Source of the DNA: Actinomycetota bacterium | GTDB lineage: Bacteria; Actinomycetota; Acidimicrobiia; Acidimicrobiales; Palsa-688 | Assembly: GCA_021323695.1 (NCBI GenBank) | Contig: JAJPKN010000048.1 | Coordinates: 62,001-126,000 of the forward strand | Direction: 5' to 3' | Length of the DNA stretch: 64,000 bases | In this document: positions 60,010-64,000 of the stretch, in pieces | How the letters are laid out: the number at the start of each line of letters is the position of its first letter | Numbering within the stretch: position 1 is the stretch's first letter | Notes under the pieces: model-generated | Seen by the model: only the letters and a program-made list of their open reading frames with translations | Told to the model about the DNA's origin: nothing | Databases searched by the model: none | Made by a program: the position numbers and the translations under genes

Positions 60010-61629
60010 TCAACCCGCCGTCTTGGCCACGACGCCAGACGACTCGACCCGGTTGCGGCCCCGGCGCTTGGCCACGTAGAGCGCCTCGTCTGCCGCAGCC
60101 AGGACCGACCGCCAGTCACGGGCCAGGCCAGACCCTACCCCCAAGCTGATAGTGACGGCCAGCCGCCCGTCTAGCTGGCCCCAGGGGTAGGACTCCGCCC
60201 GCAGGCGTGCCCGTTCGGCAAAGCTCGTCGCCGCCTCCAGTTCCACACCCGGCATCACGAAGACGAACTCGTCCCCTCCATAGCGCCCGACCACCTGGCC
60301 TGCGCGCACCTCGGCGCCCAGCAGCGCCCCCATCGAACGCATGACGAGGTCACCGAGCTCGTGGCCGAAGCTGTCATTGACCTCTTTGAAGTGGTCGATG
60401 TCAACCACAACCAGCGAGAGGCCCACGGGGGGCTCAGCGGAAGCCACGGCCGTCAAGAAGCGCTCGAGCCGCCGCCGGTTGCCGATACCCGTGAGGGCAT
60501 CTTCCTCGGCCGAGCGCACCGCGTCGGCCACGGTCGCTTCCAGCTGGCGCCTTTGTTGCTCGAGCGCCGCTCGTTCCCAGGCCTGCTCGACGAGCTGGGC
60601 GGTCTGGCGCTGGTGTATGGCCCACAGCCGCCACTTGACGTCCAAGGCGTCGGCCACCGCTCCCTCCAGGTACCCCACTGCCTGCTTGGCGGCCAGTCGC
60701 TCCTCCAAAGCGAGCATGAGCTCATGGTCGTCATTGCTGGTGGCTGCCAGGCGCACCGCTTGCTCGGCGGCGGCAACGGCGTCCCGGTACCGGCCATTTG
60801 CCCGCAGGCACCGGGACTCCACCAAGGCCAGGGCAGCCCTTTGGGCATCGGCCACCGCCGCCGTGCGCGCCTTGGCGTCCTTTACCGCCTCCAAGGCCTC
60901 TTCGGGGTGCCCGCTCTCCAGTAGCAGCTCGGCCTGCAGGCGGCGGCTGCCGAAGCGGGCCAGCACCTCTTCGGGCGCTTCCTCCAGCAGGCGGGCCACC
61001 GCCTGCCCGGCGCGTCCCAGGCGCTGGCGGTCCGCCGCGCTCAGGTCTTCTGAGGGCGCAAGCGAGAACCTACGGTTGACCCGCACCGAGAGGAGGAGCG
61101 CATCAGCGATGTTGTGCAGCTGGCGGTACACCACGTAAGAGTCACCACAACGCTCGGCCGCGGCCAGGGACACCTCCATCTGTTCGGCAGCGCGCTCGTA
61201 GTCCAAGAACGAGTAACAGAAAATCCCCAGCCGGTTCGCGACCTCGGCCACCAAGCGGTCATCGTCCAGCGAGCCCAGGCCCAAGATGGCCTTGGTCGCC
61301 AGCTCGGTCGCCAGCGAAAGGCGGCCCAGGCGGGAAGCGAAGGCGGCTCCCAGGCTGGCCGCATTGAGGACCCCGCCAAGCTCGCCGGCCTCTTCGAAAA
61401 GGGCCATGGCGGCCAGGGCGTCGTCGAGCACCCCAGCCGTCTGCCACTGGTTGGAGCGCACCCGGGCCCGGCACAGGTACAGCTCGGCCCGCTCCAGGGG
61501 GCCGAAGGCCCGCTCCATCGCCTGTTCTATTTCCCTCAAGCAGCTCGCCCGCTCGGAGGACGACCTGGCTGCCTCGGCCCGCTGCATCAGGGCGGCCGCG
61601 GCTTGGGTCTTGAGGCCGCGGCTAGGCAC
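60010..61629 (-). CDS. TPR-like GGDEF diguanylate cyclase
   Basis: The 539-residue protein has an N-terminal helical repeat region (about 1-330), probably TPR-like (ASLGAAFASRLGRLSLATELATKAIL; CLRANGRYRDAVAAAEQAVRLA), a coiled-coil linker (about 335-365) and a GGDEF domain (about 370-535) with intact GGDEF after RY. VDIDHFKEVNDSFGHELGD is the usual core. The product-inhibition site is missing: RAGQ stands where RxxD is expected. It should make c-di-GMP in the cytosol, perhaps controlled by protein contacts through the TPR part. A fragment resembling its own start lies upstream. Confidence 0.92.
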   Translation of the reverse strand: MPSRGLKTQAAAALMQRAEAARSSSERASCLREIEQAMERAFGPLERAELYLCRARVRSNQWQTAGVLDDALAAMALFEEAGELGGVLNAASLGAAFASRLGRLSLATELATKAILGLGSLDDDRLVAEVANRLGIFCYSFLDYERAAEQMEVSLAAAERCGDSYVVYRQLHNIADALLLSVRVNRRFSLAPSEDLSAADRQRLGRAGQAVARLLEEAPEEVLARFGSRRLQAELLLESGHPEEALEAVKDAKARTAAVADAQRAALALVESRCLRANGRYRDAVAAAEQAVRLAATSNDDHELMLALEERLAAKQAVGYLEGAVADALDVKWRLWAIHQRQTAQLVEQAWERAALEQQRRQLEATVADAVRSAEEDALTGIGNRRRLERFLTAVASAEPPVGLSLVVVDIDHFKEVNDSFGHELGDLVMRSMGALLGAEVRAGQVVGRYGGDEFVFVMPGVELEAATSFAERARLRAESYPWGQLDGRLAVTISLGVGSGLARDWRSVLAAADEALYVAKRRGRNRVESSGVVAKTAG

Positions 61630-61804
61630 AGCTCACCGGCGCTGACGGTGCTCGCCCGCCCAGCCGGCAGCCATGCCGGGTGGGCGACTTGCCGCTCGGG
61701 CACACCGGGCGCCGGCCGGCACGCACCCCCCGGCCAAGCTGGCGGTGGCCCTGAGCTGCCCGCACGTGCGAGGTCGGTACCGTGGCCACCGCTCCCGCGC
61801 CGGG

Positions 61805-61891
61805 CAGCGAAATGTCCATGTCCCGCAAGCAGGCGTCACGCTCCTCTGATGAGGCCAGGCCCCGAGCACGGGCAGCTAGCTCCCTGGCCTC
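61805..61891 (-). pseudogene. Remnant resembling the N-terminus of the TPR-GGDEF protein
   Basis: In a minus-strand frame this 87-bp stretch encodes EARELAARARGLASSEERDACLRDMDIS plus one residue. It aligns without gaps to residues near the start of the neighbouring GGDEF protein (ALMQRAEAARSSSERASCLREIEQAM), sharing RA, S-ER, CLR and several similar residues. Similarity fades on both sides. The simplest reading is a decayed partial duplicate. Short helical sequences can resemble each other by chance, so confidence is limited. Confidence 0.4.
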
Positions 61892-61952
61892 ACTTCTGCA
61901 GGCACCAGCGCCAGTTCGCGGCTCACGAGGCAGCGTTGGTCGCGTGGCTTGT

Positions 61953-61958
61953 ATCATA
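61953..61958 (-). promoter_or_regulatory. Possible -10 of the GGDEF gene
   Basis: On the minus strand TATGAT is a 5/6 match to the -10 consensus in an A+T-rich spot, about 325 bp before the GGDEF start. No good -35 is visible. Confidence 0.3.
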
Positions 61959-62059
61959 TGCCACCCTGGGGATCGACGCCGGGGCTTTGCCGCCTTAGCC
62001 CATTTCGCCATTTGTGCGCATTTGCGCCAAGGCGCGAGGTGCCAGGCCCCGGGAAGCGG

Positions 62060-62479
62060 CTACGGCACCACCAACACCGGCCAGCGGCCCGAGCCCAGCA
62101 GCCGGCGCGGGACCCCACCCAGGTGCAATGCCGGGTGACGGGAGCGGCCCACGACGACCAGGTCGGCGTGGTAGGCGTCGGCCAGCGCCTCGATCTCCCG
62201 CCCGACGTCCCCGCTGCAGAGGGTGAAGTCCCCCGCCACGCCGGCTCGGTCGAGCTCCTCGCGCACCAGCTGGCCCACCTCGCTGCCCCCCTCCTCCTCG
62301 TCGCCGGGCACCACGGGGACGACACCCACGGCCAAGCCGACCGCTGGCACGGTGGTGCGGCTCACGAAACAGGCATGGACGCTGCCCCGCTCACGGCTGG
62401 CCACCCCTACCGCCATGGCCAACGCCCTCAGGCTCGGGGGGGTCCCGTCGACGCCCACGACAATGCAGCTCACGCCCAA
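62060..62479 (-). CDS. Universal stress protein (UspA family)
   Basis: The 139-residue protein has the UspA fold. The start CIVVGVDGTPPSLRALAMAVGVA and the closing ADAYHADLVVVGRSRHPALHLGGVPRRLLGSGRWPVLVVP show the usual strand and the G-x2-G-x9-G(S/T) ATP-binding-like motif in a modified form (GRSRH...LGSGRWPVLVVP). The exact role is unknown; members respond to stress. It may be cotranscribed with the MFS gene that ends 64 bp upstream on the same strand. Confidence 0.88.
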   Translation of the reverse strand: MGVSCIVVGVDGTPPSLRALAMAVGVASRERGSVHACFVSRTTVPAVGLAVGVVPVVPGDEEEGGSEVGQLVREELDRAGVAGDFTLCSGDVGREIEALADAYHADLVVVGRSRHPALHLGGVPRRLLGSGRWPVLVVP

Positions 62480-62543
62480 CCTGGCGAGCCTCCAGCCCTG
62501 CTCAAGCCCAACCTGGCCAGCCTCCTACCCGACTCGCTCCACC

Positions 62544-64000
62544 CTAGCGAGCCCCCGACCCCACGGGGGGAGGCCGGCGGTGCAGCCGCTTGGCCCCGGG
62601 GGCCGGGACCGCGCCCTGGCTGTGGCCGCCCGAGGGCACCCCCTCGGCCCAGGCCGGGGCACCCTGGGCCAACGGCTGGGCCGGCGGAGCTGAGGGCTGG
62701 GCGCCGAGCGCCCCGGCCCCCGGGGCCACTGGCACCACCGCCCGGGGGTGGCCCCAGTGGTGCAAACGTGCCTTTTGGGCACGGGACTCCTCGTCTTCGT
62801 GTATGTACTTGGCCCCCCGCAGGGCCGAGGCCAGGGCAGCCACCAAGCTCATGGCGATGGCAAATACCAGCACGTACAAAAGAGCATGCTTGAAGGCGGG
62901 GCCGACCAGCTGAGGGAAGAAACTGTGGCCGGTCAGCACGCCCCACTGGGAGGCGCTCAGGTGCGAGCGGACGCCCTTCAGGAGGCTGCCCAAGGGGTTG
63001 AGGCCCAAGAAGGCGGCGAACAGGTAGCCCAGGGGCGGCAGGTGCCCCAAGGCAGCCGCCTGGTGAGCGGGCACCCCGTGGGCCACGAGCCCGCTGTACA
63101 TGGTGCTCGGGACCCGGGCGTTCAGCCCCAGCACGAGGAGCGTGAAGAACAGCCCCATGGACAGGGGCAGCCCGACGTTGACGAAGGTGACCCGCATCCC
63201 TGAGGCTGCCCCCCGGTGGCGGGCAGGGACCGAGTTCATGATGGAGGAGGTATTGGGCGAGGCGAACAGCCCCCCGGCTACCCCCATAGCGAACATGACC
63301 ACGGCAAAAGGCGCGTAGGAGAAGTTGGCGGGGAAGGCCGCCACCAGGGCGAACAGGACGGCGTTGAGCAACATGCCCGCAGTGGCGAACGGCCGCGCCC
63401 CGTAGCGGTCGGACAGCTTGCCCGACACCGGGCCAGCCACGACGAAGCCCACGGAGAAGGGGATCATGTATATGCCGGCCCACAGCGGCGTGTCCACGTA
63501 GTTGTAACCGTGCTGGGGCAGCCATATCCCCTGCAGCCAGATCATGAGCATGAACTGGAAGCCCCCCCGGCCCACTGACCCGAGGAACCCGGCCAGGTTG
63601 CCGGCGGTGAAGGCCTTGATGCGGAACAGCGACATCCGGAACATCGGCTCTTTCACCTTCATCTCCACCCAGACGAAGGCCACCAGCAGGGCAAGGCCGC
63701 CGAAGATCATCTCCAGCACGAAGGGGTCAGCCCAACCCGTGAGCGAGTGGCCGTAGGGCTTGATGCCGTAGGTGAAGCCGGTGAGCAACATCGCCAGCCC
63801 GGCGGCAAAGGCGACGTTGCCGGCCCAGTCGATGCGGGCCTTGGTGCGGATGCCGATCTCCCTCAGCTGCAGGTAGGCCCACACGGTGCCGAACACCCCG
63901 ATAGGCACGTTGGCCAGGAACACCCACCGCCAACCGGCCTGGGACAGCAGCCCGCCGACCAGGATCCCCAAAAAAGACCCGACTATCGAGGCCATCATGT
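62544..64000 (-). CDS. MFS transporter, DHA2-like (5' end beyond window)
   Basis: The visible 485 codons run off the right edge, so the N-terminus and first TM helices are missing. What is seen begins SIVGSFLGILVGGLLSQAGWRWVFLANVPIGVFG, the TM5-6 region of a 14-TM DHA2 permease, and continues through TM14. After the last TM helix there is a long Pro/Ala/Gly-rich cytosolic tail of about 80 residues (GRGAKYIHEDEES... then low complexity). It is not the same sequence as the MFS protein at 26701. Substrate unknown. Confidence 0.9.
   Translation of the reverse strand, partial: MMASIVGSFLGILVGGLLSQAGWRWVFLANVPIGVFGTVWAYLQLREIGIRTKARIDWAGNVAFAAGLAMLLTGFTYGIKPYGHSLTGWADPFVLEMIFGGLALLVAFVWVEMKVKEPMFRMSLFRIKAFTAGNLAGFLGSVGRGGFQFMLMIWLQGIWLPQHGYNYVDTPLWAGIYMIPFSVGFVVAGPVSGKLSDRYGARPFATAGMLLNAVLFALVAAFPANFSYAPFAVVMFAMGVAGGLFASPNTSSIMNSVPARHRGAASGMRVTFVNVGLPLSMGLFFTLLVLGLNARVPSTMYSGLVAHGVPAHQAAALGHLPPLGYLFAAFLGLNPLGSLLKGVRSHLSASQWGVLTGHSFFPQLVGPAFKHALLYVLVFAIAMSLVAALASALRGAKYIHEDEESRAQKARLHHWGHPRAVVPVAPGAGALGAQPSAPPAQPLAQGAPAWAEGVPSGGHSQGAVPAPGAKRLHRRPPPVGSGAR

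Larger units (their letters stand above)
61630..62059. other. Intergenic region upstream of the GGDEF gene
   Basis: This 430-bp gap contains no complete gene. It holds a degraded coding fragment (61805-61891) and a possible minus-strand -10 (61953-61958) in a short A+T-rich stretch at about 61950-62025. The remainder is G+C-rich and shows no clear repeat. Any transcript from that -10 would have a leader of over 300 nt before the GGDEF gene. Confidence 0.5.

Overview
The window is about 70% G+C, densely coded on both strands and has many GTG/TTG starts. The gene content points to an actinomycete (Actinomycetota), probably class Acidimicrobiia. Evidence includes a GTP-type PEP carboxykinase, a CYTH-CHAD fusion, a MurA with Asp in place of the usual catalytic Cys, a eukaryote-like IleRS, and a secreted protein with GYW...FG repeats, a repeat type I associate with this group. 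The taxonomic call is an inference from proteins; no rRNA gene is present. I found no rRNA, tRNA, CRISPR array or transposase.

Layout. 1-12.6 kb holds a GGDEF protein with a degenerate EAL domain (cut by the left edge), a cellobiose phosphorylase-like GH94 enzyme, two secreted surface proteins (TasA/camelysin-like, then a Ser/Thr-rich stalk protein), an aldo/keto reductase, murA, murB (convergent with murA) and a CYTH-CHAD protein.

12.6-37.4 kb is the centrepiece, a contractile injection system of the extracellular (eCIS, Afp/PVC/MAC-like) type. A lipoprotein gene leads into a PAAR-like DUF4280 tip gene. The main plus-strand operon follows: sheath, detached sheath C-terminus, tube 1, assembly chaperone, a 56-residue protein, tube 2, a 1125-residue Pro/Ala-rich protein, LysM baseplate protein, VgrG-like spike, gp25, baseplate J, tail protein I and a zinc-ribbon membrane protein. 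After an MFS transporter comes a convergent minus-strand operon with a DUF4255 tail-terminator protein and three related bitopic membrane proteins (Ig-like pair, TM segment, then a tail that in two carries carboxypeptidase-regulatory-like repeats). An eCIS-type AAA+ ATPase diverges from it. Unusual points are the sheath reading frame broken exactly before its C-terminal domain, the absence of a recognisable tape measure, fibre or toxin, and the three membrane proteins that could link the particle to the cell envelope.

37.4-64 kb is mostly housekeeping: an MGDG-synthase-like glycosyltransferase, a DMT permease, a small membrane protein, ileS, two small conserved proteins, ribonuclease D, a flavin reductase, a HIT protein, a cold-shock protein, a second aldo/keto reductase, argS, an ABC ATPase, a Fur-family regulator with a nickel/cobalt permease, a GYW-repeat/3D-domain wall protein behind a strong promoter and long leader, coproporphyrin/protoporphyrin ferrochelatase behind a 9 x 14-bp repeat array, pckG, ahcY, a nitroreductase, a TPR-like GGDEF protein with an apparent decayed partial copy upstream, a UspA protein and an MFS transporter cut by the right edge.

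Functionally the window combines envelope synthesis (murA, murB, 3D protein, glycosyltransferase), cyclic-di-GMP signalling (two GGDEF proteins), surface proteins and a contractile nanomachine. The link between the nanomachine and the other genes is positional only.
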